A stretch of DNA of 64,000 nucleotides from Anaerolineales bacterium (GCA_016929095.1 JAFGJM010000039.1:1-64000), one strand, 5' to 3'. Counted from the stretch's first letter, positions 38,260 through 46,374 are shown. The notes: generated by a model not told the origin, from the letters alone. Translations and numbers: made by a program.

Positions 38260-39540
38260 TCATTTCTCTCGCGCTTTAAAGATAATATCGGCTTCGGGCT
38301 GATCCTTGAGCCATTCATCGAAAGGTTTGAATTGGGGCGGTTCGACTATAATTTTGGTCAGATCTTTGGCGATGGGATACTTACCCAAAACGCGTGTGGC
38401 TTTTACCGCGGTGTGGACATTAATGGGAGGCGTATCAGCCGGGACATTTCCGATCCACAGGAGCAGCCTACCATCCCGTCCCATGATGTCGATGTATTCT
38501 TGAACTTTGGCTACAATTTGTTCAGGGGTACTATCGCGCATAAATCGACCATTCATGGACGCCATAATGGGTAATTTTTTGCCTTCCCCTTTTTTAATCG
38601 CATATTCCTGCAGCCAACGCATGTCCCATTCTTGGGTACGGCCCATTCCGGAAAAAGCAATTTTTAGGGGGAAGGTCATTGCCGCAGCGTCCCAACATTT
38701 GAACATGACCTCTTTATTGAATTTTGTGACATCTTCTTCACAATAGTCGCCGGCAGCGGTGCCAGCAGAGATGGTCATACCCAATTCTTTTTTACCCCGC
38801 TCGCGTAACCGCTGAGCAGAGGGCACCACCCACTCGATGACCAATTCAGGGGTCAATTCGGGGAAAGCTGCCCAGGCATCCGCGCCGTTGGCGTTTTTTA
38901 CCCCGGCTTTCCTGAGCGCCGCCATATAAGGCCAAATGGCTTGATTCTCTGCCCAATCGAATAGCGCCTGGGCAAAGGCTCTGTCTCGCTTTAACGCGCG
39001 AACGGCTTTTGGATATCCCATTGCCTGGCAAATCAAACTCCAGGGGGAGCAGAAGAAGCCGCCGGCAAATGGACCGGGGGCTTTTTGGATGCATAATTGA
39101 CCGGCATGGATGCCATAGGGAATACGACCCTTTGAAGGATCCAAAGGCCCGATTTTTTCCAAATCGGAGGGCGATTTTATCAATGGGTCGCTGACATCCA
39201 CGGTGGGCATGGCGTAATCGCTATAAATCATCTTTGCGCCCAGGGCTTCTACTTCCAGGTTATAAGCATCAGCAATAACCGTGACCGAATCGAATGTGTA
39301 CCATCGGCATACCGCGAGATGGACGTCCACCAGCAGGTCGGCATCCCAGTAATATTTTCGTGCCGGAACTTTAGCCACGGTCATGGCATGGTCGTGAATT
39401 TGCGGTCCCTGAAAGGGAACGACATCAGCGTGGTCACCGGTCATGGCCGCAATGACACGGGCAAGGCCGCTGGGCTGTCCAAAACGGAGGCCTTTGCCGT
39501 ATAACATACCATGCAACATTTCAAGATTTGGGTTAGCCAC
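38260..39540 (-). CDS. URO-D-family methyltransferase, copy 1
   Basis: A 426-residue member of the uroporphyrinogen decarboxylase superfamily branch used by corrinoid methyltransferases (MtaA, CmuA, O-demethylase methyltransferase I). It starts at a GTG with GGAGG inside the end of the preceding gene. By eye it is about 85-90% identical to the copy at 40285-41577. The MtaA-type HxC zinc motif is not visible, so metal ligands must differ. In this operon it is a candidate substrate-side methyltransferase I passing methyl from a methoxylated or methylated compound to the corrinoid protein. Confidence 0.82.
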   Translation of the reverse strand: MANPNLEMLHGMLYGKGLRFGQPSGLARVIAAMTGDHADVVPFQGPQIHDHAMTVAKVPARKYYWDADLLVDVHLAVCRWYTFDSVTVIADAYNLEVEALGAKMIYSDYAMPTVDVSDPLIKSPSDLEKIGPLDPSKGRIPYGIHAGQLCIQKAPGPFAGGFFCSPWSLICQAMGYPKAVRALKRDRAFAQALFDWAENQAIWPYMAALRKAGVKNANGADAWAAFPELTPELVIEWVVPSAQRLRERGKKELGMTISAGTAAGDYCEEDVTKFNKEVMFKCWDAAAMTFPLKIAFSGMGRTQEWDMRWLQEYAIKKGEGKKLPIMASMNGRFMRDSTPEQIVAKVQEYIDIMGRDGRLLLWIGNVPADTPPINVHTAVKATRVLGKYPIAKDLTKIIVEPPQFKPFDEWLKDQPEADIIFKAREK

Positions 39541-39543
39541 GGT

Positions 39544-40188
39544 TTAGCCTCCTACCAGTGTCAGTGCTTTTTGCATGGCATCCAGGGCGTCTCTGCCCCA
39601 GGCATCGGCGCCGACTTCATCGGAGAATTCCTGGCTGGTGGGCACTCCGCCAACCATGACTTTTACATTGTTACGTAAGCCCTGGTTACTTAACTCCTTA
39701 ATGATATCTTTCATAATAAGCATGGTCGTGGTCATGTAGGCGCCTAATCCCACGATCGTCGGTTGGTGGGTTTTAACGGCCTCCACGAATTTATCCATGG
39801 GGACGTCGATGCCCAAATCGACAACCTCGAAACCCGCCGAGGTCAATAGCGCCACTACTAAACTCTTACCCAGGTCGTGCATATCGCCTTCAACGACGCC
39901 AATAATGTACTTTCCGCGGGATGGTCCTGTCTGGGTATTTTTCAGTTCAGGATCCAATACCTCCATGCCAACCTTGAAAGCATCGGCAGATAGGATCACA
40001 TCAGGAAGAAAATATTGGTTGGCTTTCCATAATTCCCCAGCTTTAGTAATACCGTCCACGACGCCTTTCTGCAGTATCTCCAGGGGCGGCAGACTGGCAT
40101 CCAGGGCGGCTTTGACCAATTCACCGGTCTGAATGTCCTCGCCTTCGGTGACAGCTTTGCTTATGGCTTGATATTTTTCATCTGACAT
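39544..40188 (-). CDS. Methyltransferase corrinoid protein (MttC/MtvC-like)
   Basis: About 214 residues: an N-terminal helical cap (about 1-85) and a cobalamin-binding Rossmann domain containing GVVEGDMHDLGKSLV, the DxHxxG motif whose histidine binds cobalt, and later the S/T-x-L-like and GGVPTS motifs. ATG 40188 has an AAGGAGAG ribosome binding site. It is the methyl carrier between methyltransferases I and II, placed between the two URO-D genes. Confidence 0.93.
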   Translation of the reverse strand: MSDEKYQAISKAVTEGEDIQTGELVKAALDASLPPLEILQKGVVDGITKAGELWKANQYFLPDVILSADAFKVGMEVLDPELKNTQTGPSRGKYIIGVVEGDMHDLGKSLVVALLTSAGFEVVDLGIDVPMDKFVEAVKTHQPTIVGLGAYMTTTMLIMKDIIKELSNQGLRNNVKVMVGGVPTSQEFSDEVGADAWGRDALDAMQKALTLVGG

Positions 40189-40284
40189 GTTTTCTCTCCT
40201 TGTAAATTTTCTTTCATGAATAACGAAAAACAATGGTTTTTATGAAATTGCTGCCATCATTTTTGTTTATTGATGATCAGCCGG

Positions 40285-41577
40285 TTAATTTGCCTTGGAT
40301 TGGCGTGACTTAAAGATTATGTCTGCTTCGGGTTGGTCCTTTAACCATTCATCGAAAGGTTTGAATTGTGGGGAATCGACTTTGATTTTGGATAGGTCTT
40401 TTGCAATAGGATACTTTCCCAGGGTTCGAACTGCATTAACCGCAGTGTGGACATTCAAGGACGGTGTATCGGCGGGGACATTACCGATGAAAACCAGCAT
40501 TCTTCCATCACGGCCTAAAATGTCAATCCATTCAGCAATTTTTGCGATGATTTGTTCGGGTTCACTATCGCGCATAAAACGACCATTTAAGGACGCCATC
40601 ACCGGTAATTTCTTGCCACCTGTACCCGCCTTAACCGCATACTCTTGCAGCCAATGCATGTTCCATTCTTGGGTGCGTCCCATCCCGGAAAATGCCACTT
40701 TCAAGGGGAATGTTTTAGCGGCTGCAGTCCAGCATTTAAACATGACCTCTTTATCAAATTTAGCGATATCTTCTTCGCAGTAATCCGCTGCTGCAGTTCC
40801 TGCAGATACTGTCATGCCCAATTCTTTCTTGCCCCGCTCCCGCAACCGGTCGGCGGAGGGTACTATCCACTCTTCTACCAATTCCGGGGTTAACTCGGGG
40901 AAGGCTGCCCAGGCATCGGCGCCATTGGCGTTTTTCACTTCGGCTTTGCGTAGTGCTTGCATATACGGCCAGATAGCCTGGTTTTCTGCCCAATCGAAGA
41001 GCGCCTGGGCAAAGGCTTTGTCTCGTTTCAATGCCCGTACCGCTTTTGGATAACCCATCGCCTGGCAAATCAAACTCCAGGGAGAGCAGAAGAAGCCGCC
41101 GGCAAATGGACCGGGCGATTTTTGAAGAAATAATTGGCCAATCTTTATTCCATAAGGGATGCGGCCCTTGGAAGGGTCTAAAGAGCCGATCTTATCCAGA
41201 TCGGACGGCGATTTTATTAAGGGGTCGCTGACATCTACGGTGGGCATGGCGTAATCGCTGTAGATCATTTTTGCCCCCAGCGCTTCGACTTCCAGGTTAT
41301 ATGCATCGGCGACTATGGTGGCGGAATCAAAACCATACCAACGGCATACAGCCAGATGTACATCCACCAGCAGGTCGGCATCCCAGTAATACTTACGCGC
41401 TGGTACTTTAGCTACCGTCATGGCATGATCGTGAATTTGTGGTCCTTGAAAAGGAACGACATCGGCGTGGTCTCCGGTCATGGCGGCAATTATGCGAGCC
41501 AGGCCGCTCAATCGACCGAAGCGGATGCCTTTTCCGTATAACATACCGTGTAACATTTCAAGATTCGGATTAGCCAT
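40285..41577 (-). CDS. URO-D-family methyltransferase, copy 2
   Basis: A 430-residue paralogue of the product at 38260-39540; the first 60 residues differ at only about four positions, while the C terminus is slightly longer and the 145-165 region is more variable. AAGGAGGAG precedes the ATG. Same predicted role as methyltransferase I. The two copies flank the corrinoid protein gene, so duplication with small divergence may give two substrate specificities or reflect gene dosage. Confidence 0.82.
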   Translation of the reverse strand: MANPNLEMLHGMLYGKGIRFGRLSGLARIIAAMTGDHADVVPFQGPQIHDHAMTVAKVPARKYYWDADLLVDVHLAVCRWYGFDSATIVADAYNLEVEALGAKMIYSDYAMPTVDVSDPLIKSPSDLDKIGSLDPSKGRIPYGIKIGQLFLQKSPGPFAGGFFCSPWSLICQAMGYPKAVRALKRDKAFAQALFDWAENQAIWPYMQALRKAEVKNANGADAWAAFPELTPELVEEWIVPSADRLRERGKKELGMTVSAGTAAADYCEEDIAKFDKEVMFKCWTAAAKTFPLKVAFSGMGRTQEWNMHWLQEYAVKAGTGGKKLPVMASLNGRFMRDSEPEQIIAKIAEWIDILGRDGRMLVFIGNVPADTPSLNVHTAVNAVRTLGKYPIAKDLSKIKVDSPQFKPFDEWLKDQPEADIIFKSRQSKAN

Positions 41578-41592
41578 CTTTTTTACTCCTCC

Positions 41593-43422
41593 TTACGTTT
41601 GTGGTGATGGTAAACGGATTCCCTTTGCGAAATAGCGGTTGAATCCAGGGACAACTGTGAGTTCCAGATAATCGATCTTCCGAGCGAGCGCTTCCGCTTG
41701 AATGCGACATTCTGTTGAAGCCAATATCATGCGGGCGCCGGTTCCCGCGGCATTACCAACGGTGTGGATATGATCCAAAGGGATTTCTGGCAATAAACCG
41801 ATGCGGACCGCGTTGAAAGGGTCAAGGTAACTGCCAAATGCCCCGGCAATGGTTACGTCTTCGATATCCTGAGTGGTGATGTGGAAATGATCCATGAGGA
41901 TTTCGATCCCGGCGCGTATCGCGCCTTTTGCCATAAGAATTTGGTCAATATCCTGCTGGGCAACAACAATGTCATGCCTGCCATTGTTGCCGGCAGCCAG
42001 TATATAAGCGGGGATGCTATTTTGTTCGATCATGACTCCCGCCGCTTGGGGATCGATCCGCCCGCGTGAGTTAATGATATTTGTTCGGCGCATTTCTGCG
42101 ATCGCATCCAGTATTCCAGAGCCGCAAATGCCCATCGGAAGACCATGCCCAATTACATCACAATGGGGGTGCAGGTTTTCATCAATGCATACATGGGCAA
42201 TTGCCCCTACCGCGGCGCGCATTCCATGCCGGATATGCGCCCCTTCAAATGCCGGACCGGAAGCGGTTGAGCAAGAGACGATCCTGTCGTTCATCTGCAG
42301 GGCAATTTCGCTGTTGGTGCCGATATCTATACCTAAACGTATACGGGTATCTTCTCCAAATTGGCATGCCAATAAAAACGCCAGGTGATCCGAACCAACA
42401 AAACCGGCAATTGGCGGGGGTAAATAAACCACTGCCCCTGGTGCAGCGTGTAATCCAAGCGAATCTGCCTTTACTTCGAGAGAAGAGCTAAGGGCAGGGA
42501 TAAAGGGTGCAAGGGCTAGCGGACGCACCGGAAGGTTTAATAACAGATGATGCATGGCTGTATTTCCTACGATGCAAAATGCCAGCAGGCGGTCAACTGT
42601 CACCGATTGGGTTTCACAAAGTGTAGAGGCGATCTGATTTATTGACTCGATCACATTTCTCTGTAAACGATCGGCGTTTTCGGAACTCACCATCACCTTT
42701 TCCAACCGAGACATTACATCTTCCCCAAAGACTATTTGGGGGTTCATGATCCCGCTTGTTGCCAGGGTTTGCCCGGTCTCCAGGTTTACCAAATAACACG
42801 CCAGTTTGGTAGTACCTACATCGACAGCTAAACCAAGGGGTTGGATATTCTTTTCCGTAAACGCGGCGATGATTTCCCTATCGTTCAAGGCGATCGTCCC
42901 CTGCCAATTACCTTGCCTTAGCACCATCCGGAGAGACCTGAGAGCTGGTAACCCGGCCCAAATACCCTTTATGTTCAATTGTCGCTCAAGTGTTGTGCTT
43001 ATTCTTTCGAAATCTGCTTGTTGCTTTTCCAAAGAGGGGGGTGAAATATCAATGGAGAGACATTGAATAGGCGAGTGGGCTTGAAAGAATGAGGCAACTC
43101 CCTCTGTTTGTACGATTTGATTTTCAATCTGTGAGGTCGGAGGAATGAACACTTTTGCATCAGATTTCAAGATCGTGCGGCAAGCCAACCGCCATCCCTC
43201 AGCGAATTGTTTGGCTTTGATGTGAGAAGTTTCTGGGGAGGAAACATAAGAAATGCCAGCCGCCCCCGGTTCCATGTGAACCAGACATTTTCCGCACACG
43301 GCTTTTCCCCCGCATTCTGAGCGTAACCCGATGCCGGCGCGGCGAGCTGCTTCGGATATCGAAAGAGGTTCCTCGCATAATAATCTGATTCCGATTGGCT
43401 CAAATTCGATTGTAAATGACAT
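41593..43422 (-). CDS. Corrinoid activation protein (RACo-like, 2Fe-2S ASKHA ATPase)
   Basis: A 609-residue reductive activator. An N-terminal plant-type ferredoxin domain has C37-x5-C43-x2-C46 and a further cysteine in WRLACRTILKSD. The C-terminal actin-like ATPase region (DUF4445) carries phosphate motifs LGLAVDVGTTKLACYLV and RLGIDIGTNSEIAL, and GAFGSYLDPFNAVRIGLLPEIP. It restores oxidised Co(II) corrinoid to Co(I) with ATP. No strong Shine-Dalgarno sequence precedes the ATG. It leads the operon, behind a predicted Crp-type promoter. Confidence 0.92.
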   Translation of the reverse strand: MSFTIEFEPIGIRLLCEEPLSISEAARRAGIGLRSECGGKAVCGKCLVHMEPGAAGISYVSSPETSHIKAKQFAEGWRLACRTILKSDAKVFIPPTSQIENQIVQTEGVASFFQAHSPIQCLSIDISPPSLEKQQADFERISTTLERQLNIKGIWAGLPALRSLRMVLRQGNWQGTIALNDREIIAAFTEKNIQPLGLAVDVGTTKLACYLVNLETGQTLATSGIMNPQIVFGEDVMSRLEKVMVSSENADRLQRNVIESINQIASTLCETQSVTVDRLLAFCIVGNTAMHHLLLNLPVRPLALAPFIPALSSSLEVKADSLGLHAAPGAVVYLPPPIAGFVGSDHLAFLLACQFGEDTRIRLGIDIGTNSEIALQMNDRIVSCSTASGPAFEGAHIRHGMRAAVGAIAHVCIDENLHPHCDVIGHGLPMGICGSGILDAIAEMRRTNIINSRGRIDPQAAGVMIEQNSIPAYILAAGNNGRHDIVVAQQDIDQILMAKGAIRAGIEILMDHFHITTQDIEDVTIAGAFGSYLDPFNAVRIGLLPEIPLDHIHTVGNAAGTGARMILASTECRIQAEALARKIDYLELTVVPGFNRYFAKGIRLPSPQT

Positions 43423-43561
43423 GGCGGCTGCTCGTCACCCCCGTGAAAGAATTATTGGAGGAGGTCAAAAAATGTGGATGCCAGGAAAAATCAGATATAT
43501 CCATCATGGAGGGCGGGAAAACACGAAATCCGTTTTATTGCATATACAATACAGCGATCTT

Positions 43562-43578
43562 AAGACCAATTTGGTCTT
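43562..43578. promoter_or_regulatory. 17-bp perfect palindrome in the 5' leader of the corrinoid operon
   Basis: Arms AAGACCAA and TTGGTCTT around one central T. It would lie at about +16 to +32 of the predicted minus-strand transcript. It may be a second operator or an RNA structure. Confidence 0.55.
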
Positions 43579-43599
43579 TCAGTATTTACGGTTGTGTCT

Positions 43600-43642
43600 A
43601 TAATAAATAAAAATCAGGGGGAAATTTGTCGTCTGGACGACA
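43600..43642 (-). promoter_or_regulatory. Predicted class II Crp-type promoter of the corrinoid operon
   Basis: The site TGTCG-N6-CGACA (43627-43642 on both strands, arms 7 bp) matches the CooA/Crp-type pattern. On the minus strand a -10 hexamer TATTAT occupies 43605-43600. With a start at A43593 the site is centred exactly at -41.5, the spacing of class II Crp-activated promoters, and no -35 box is needed. Target: the activator-methyltransferase operon. The obvious regulator is the Crp-B12 fusion encoded just upstream. Confidence 0.68.
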
Positions 43643-43682
43643 TTTGGATGGCAGGAAATTAAATCCTCGCTTTATGCTGGCA

Positions 43683-45008
43683 CTATTCTGTTTGCGCCGT
43701 GCGTGTTAACCGCCAGGCTAATTCGACGGCGCGGTGTGCGGTTGGTTCATAACCGTCGGCGCCCATTTCCTGACACATTTTCTCTGAAATGGCGCTGCCT
43801 CCCACTATTACTTTAATTTGTTTGCGTAAACCCTCTTTAGTCAGCGCCTCGATAACCTTAAAAGGTTCACGCGTAGTCGTGGTCATTAGTGTGGACATTG
43901 CTAATATTTGAGGCTGATAATTTTTAACCGCCTCCAGGAAGGTTTCAGCGGAAACGTTGGAGCCCAGATCGACCACTTTGAACCCCCTGGCTTTAAGCAA
44001 CATGGTCACTAAAGTCCTGCCGATATCGTGGATATCCCCCTGAACCGTTCCAATAACAATTGTACCCATATATTTCACCGTGATACCGGTTTTATCGATT
44101 TCCTGTTCTATGATTGGAATGGCGCTTTTCATGGCATAAGCCGCCAGGATGACATCGGAAACATCGATTTCATCGCGGGCGAACAGGCGGTCGACGCGCC
44201 GCATCCCGCTGGTCAGCGCCTCCAGAGATTTCAGCGGGTCGATTTTGTTTTCGATGGACTGCAACGCCCAATGAGTGGCTTCATCTTCAGAGCCGTCTAC
44301 AACAGCCTGGTCCAGGTTATCCAGGATTTCGATGTGATCGGGGGGGATGATATACATCCGTCGACCCTGCGTCCATAAAAAACCTTGTCGCCTCAATTCA
44401 CTTAAACAGGCGGTGATGGTGGTGCGGTTAGCCGCTACCATTTCACCGATTTCTTCATGGGTTAAATCCAGATCGATGCGGATGCCGTTATCGGTGATGT
44501 AACCGTGTTCATTGGCAAGGGCAATCAGGTTGGATTTGAGACGATGCTGTACATCCAGCAAACTAAAATCACGCACCTTTCCGGTCAACGAATGGATTTC
44601 TTCCGCTAATTTTTTCATCACCAGCAATGAAAATTCCGGATTGATGGATAACAATTGTTGGAATTGCTGAACAGGAATAACCAGAGTCTCGGTATCCTCG
44701 ATGGCTTCTGCCATGGTTGAATGGGGTTTTCCAACAAGAAAGGCTTCAGCGCCAGCCAAACCGCCATGCCCTAACACGCTGTAAGTGTAAGTTTTTCCAT
44801 CAATCGAAATCGAAGATAATTTTATAGCCCCTTGTTTTACAATAAAAATCGATTCGACCGGATCACCCTGCCAAAATAGAATGCGTTCTTTCTTAAATTG
44901 TTTGAGTCGACCAATCTGATTGGCTTCCAGAAAATTAATTAAATCAAGTCCTTGATCTAAATGAGGTTTGAATTCGTTGGCTTTCATCGAGGCGTTTAAA
45001 TCAGACAT
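43683..45008 (-). CDS. Crp/Fnr-type regulator fused to a cobalamin-binding domain
   Basis: A single 441-residue frame with three parts. Residues about 25-150: cyclic-nucleotide-binding-like beta barrel (KERILFWQGDPVESIFIVKQG). About 150-225: Crp winged helix-turn-helix (DLTHEEIGEMVAANRTTITACLSELRRQGF). About 235-441: a complete corrinoid protein, helical cap plus Rossmann domain with GTVQGDIHDIGRTLV, where H327 of the DxHxxG motif would bind cobalt, and VIVGGSAIS later. It lies 6 nt after DUF1638 and upstream of the methyltransferase operon. Inference: it senses corrinoid or its methylation state and activates that operon. The barrel's own ligand, if any, is unknown. Confidence 0.88.
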   Translation of the reverse strand: MSDLNASMKANEFKPHLDQGLDLINFLEANQIGRLKQFKKERILFWQGDPVESIFIVKQGAIKLSSISIDGKTYTYSVLGHGGLAGAEAFLVGKPHSTMAEAIEDTETLVIPVQQFQQLLSINPEFSLLVMKKLAEEIHSLTGKVRDFSLLDVQHRLKSNLIALANEHGYITDNGIRIDLDLTHEEIGEMVAANRTTITACLSELRRQGFLWTQGRRMYIIPPDHIEILDNLDQAVVDGSEDEATHWALQSIENKIDPLKSLEALTSGMRRVDRLFARDEIDVSDVILAAYAMKSAIPIIEQEIDKTGITVKYMGTIVIGTVQGDIHDIGRTLVTMLLKARGFKVVDLGSNVSAETFLEAVKNYQPQILAMSTLMTTTTREPFKVIEALTKEGLRKQIKVIVGGSAISEKMCQEMGADGYEPTAHRAVELAWRLTRTAQTE

Positions 45009-45014
45009 TGGCAG

Positions 45015-45689
45015 CTATTTATGTAAATCGGGGTAAAAATGGGAATATTGAACCGTTTCACCGACTGGAATGATAATGAAATCATTATCCCAGTTGCCGG
45101 CAACCATTTTTTGGATCAATGTTGTGGAACCCATGATTTCTTCGTATCGCAATCCGAACTGCTGTGCAGTTTTCCGCGCATATTCGCGGTAATGATCCAT
45201 CCCGTAACGACCGGTATTGATCAATGCCAGGCGGGTATAATTTTTCAACATCAATCGCATGATGCGGTCAGCGCGTTCTTTCCCCTGTTTTGCTGCTATT
45301 TTTTCGTATTGAGCAAAAGGTGAATCGCCCACTTCTATCCACCCTTTGGTTAAATAATATGTTCCGGGTTCAGTTTTTAATTGATTCTGGTAGGATTTAC
45401 TGGAGCCCAGGAATATCGCAATGCAATCATCGACGCGTGGGATAACCAGGGTACAACAGCTGGCTTTTATGCCAATGATCGCTTGCGAACATAAGCCATA
45501 TCCCAAGATGATGGTGTCAAATCGAGAATTGGCGCCATCGATTGTTTCTTGTAATATATGGCGTAATTGATTGGGGTTAACATGCAAGCCAAAATCCAGC
45601 ACTTCATATTTCATGTCAGACGGCATCAATGGAAGTATCTCTTCGATGACAGTAGCGCATGCAAGGATCAATGTTTTGGAATTATCCAT
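45015..45689 (-). CDS. DUF1638 protein associated with corrinoid methyltransferases
   Basis: A 224-residue DUF1638 protein with the typical LILACATVIEEILPLMP start, FDTIILGYGLCSQAIIGI in the middle and PRVDDCIAIFLGS. The family occurs next to corrinoid methyltransferase genes in methanogens and anaerobes, with no established function. Conserved cysteines (GYGLC, DDC) suggest metal or corrinoid contact. It forms a two-gene unit with the Crp-B12 fusion, 6 nt downstream. Confidence 0.85.
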   Translation of the reverse strand: MDNSKTLILACATVIEEILPLMPSDMKYEVLDFGLHVNPNQLRHILQETIDGANSRFDTIILGYGLCSQAIIGIKASCCTLVIPRVDDCIAIFLGSSKSYQNQLKTEPGTYYLTKGWIEVGDSPFAQYEKIAAKQGKERADRIMRLMLKNYTRLALINTGRYGMDHYREYARKTAQQFGLRYEEIMGSTTLIQKMVAGNWDNDFIIIPVGETVQYSHFYPDLHK

Positions 45690-45707
45690 AATCGCAAATT
45701 TGTTTTC

Positions 45708-45733
45708 AGATTACTTCGCAAGAAGTGTAATCT
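45708..45733 (-). promoter_or_regulatory. Imperfect dyad upstream of the DUF1638 gene
   Basis: AGATTACTTC and GAAG(TG)TAATCT face each other around CGCAA, with a small bulge. It lies about 20 nt before the DUF1638 start and within 15 nt of a TTGACA (45752-45747, minus strand). It could be an operator or a leader hairpin; the matching -10 is weak. Confidence 0.4.
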
Positions 45734-45889
45734 TAGGGTATTGGCTTGTCAAGCGAAAAAGAGGGTTTTAGAGTTGGGTACTGATGGTCCCTAATGATGG
45801 GTTGGACGTCCGGACGCTGGTTTGGATTGGGCATGGGTGCAAGCGTCTGTACTAAATATGGTATTGCGTGGTTAGCGACAAAATGAACG

Positions 45890-45928
45890 GAGTGGTGAAT
45901 TCACTCGGTTTGAGTATTCACCACTCCA
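45890..45928 (-). terminator. Strong hairpin after the 41-residue membrane peptide gene
   Basis: Twelve perfect base pairs, GGAGTGGTGAAT (45890-45901) with ATTCACCACTCC (45917-45928), plus inner ACTC/GAGT pairing. On the minus strand it follows the small gene's stop by about 50 nt and is trailed by GTTCATTTTG, so it plausibly ends that transcript. Confidence 0.6.
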
Positions 45929-45980
45929 TATGCAGAATAATGCCCCCAAATATATCCTTGGAATTTGTTATGCTTGCCTC

Positions 45981-46106
45981 TTAACTGGGAGAAAACCGTC
46001 CTTTGATGCGGGTAAACATGCGTTTGAAAGTATAAAACACCAGCATCGTGAAATATAGAGAGGCAATCATGGCGTTGGCGAGTATCATCAATAAATAGAT
46101 TTTCAT
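45981..46106 (-). CDS. 41-residue membrane peptide
   Basis: An ATG-to-TAA frame of 41 residues. Residues 1-26 form one hydrophobic helix (IYLLMILANAMIASLYFTML), followed by a basic tail rich in Lys and Arg (FKRMFTRIKGRF). GGAGAG lies 8 nt before the ATG, and a TATAAT box (46148-46143) is about 35 nt upstream. A hairpin follows the stop. These signals make translation likely. I do not recognise the family; a single-pass small membrane protein that modulates a larger one is a possibility. Confidence 0.6.
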   Translation of the reverse strand: MKIYLLMILANAMIASLYFTMLVFYTFKRMFTRIKGRFSPS

Positions 46107-46199
46107 TGTCGAACTCTCTCCAAAAAATTATTTATACGAATTATTATAGTTTAGTTACAATTAGTATTACGCAATTGATAAAAAAAGGTTGTATGCTTT

Positions 46200-46225
46200 A
46201 TTTTATATCATAATCGATATAAAAT
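46200..46225. promoter_or_regulatory. 26-bp AT-rich palindrome upstream of the membrane peptide gene
   Basis: Perfect 10-bp arms ATTTTATATC and GATATAAAAT around 6 nt. It lies about 50 bp upstream of the TATAAT box of the small gene and 150 bp beyond the DUF4173 gene end. Candidate operator. Confidence 0.5.
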
Positions 46226-46374
46226 CAGTACGCATTATCCCGTATCCTAAACACTTAATCCGCATAATAGTTACCCGTTGTTTTGCTTTATGGATTGATA
46301 AAACCTAACTCTAAGATAAAGCCGAGTATTTTTGGCATCAATCAATCGGGTGATTGGATAAAATTATGAAATTA

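Noticed and set aside
38260..41577. Heme-pathway uroporphyrinogen decarboxylases
   Set aside because: The proteins are longer (426-430 residues), lie in a corrinoid operon in near-identical duplicate and lack the N-terminal features of HemE.
43683..45008. Two separate genes (Crp regulator and corrinoid protein) rather than a fusion
   Set aside because: The frame is continuous for 441 codons with no stop, no internal ribosome binding site at the domain junction and a plausible linker between the parts.
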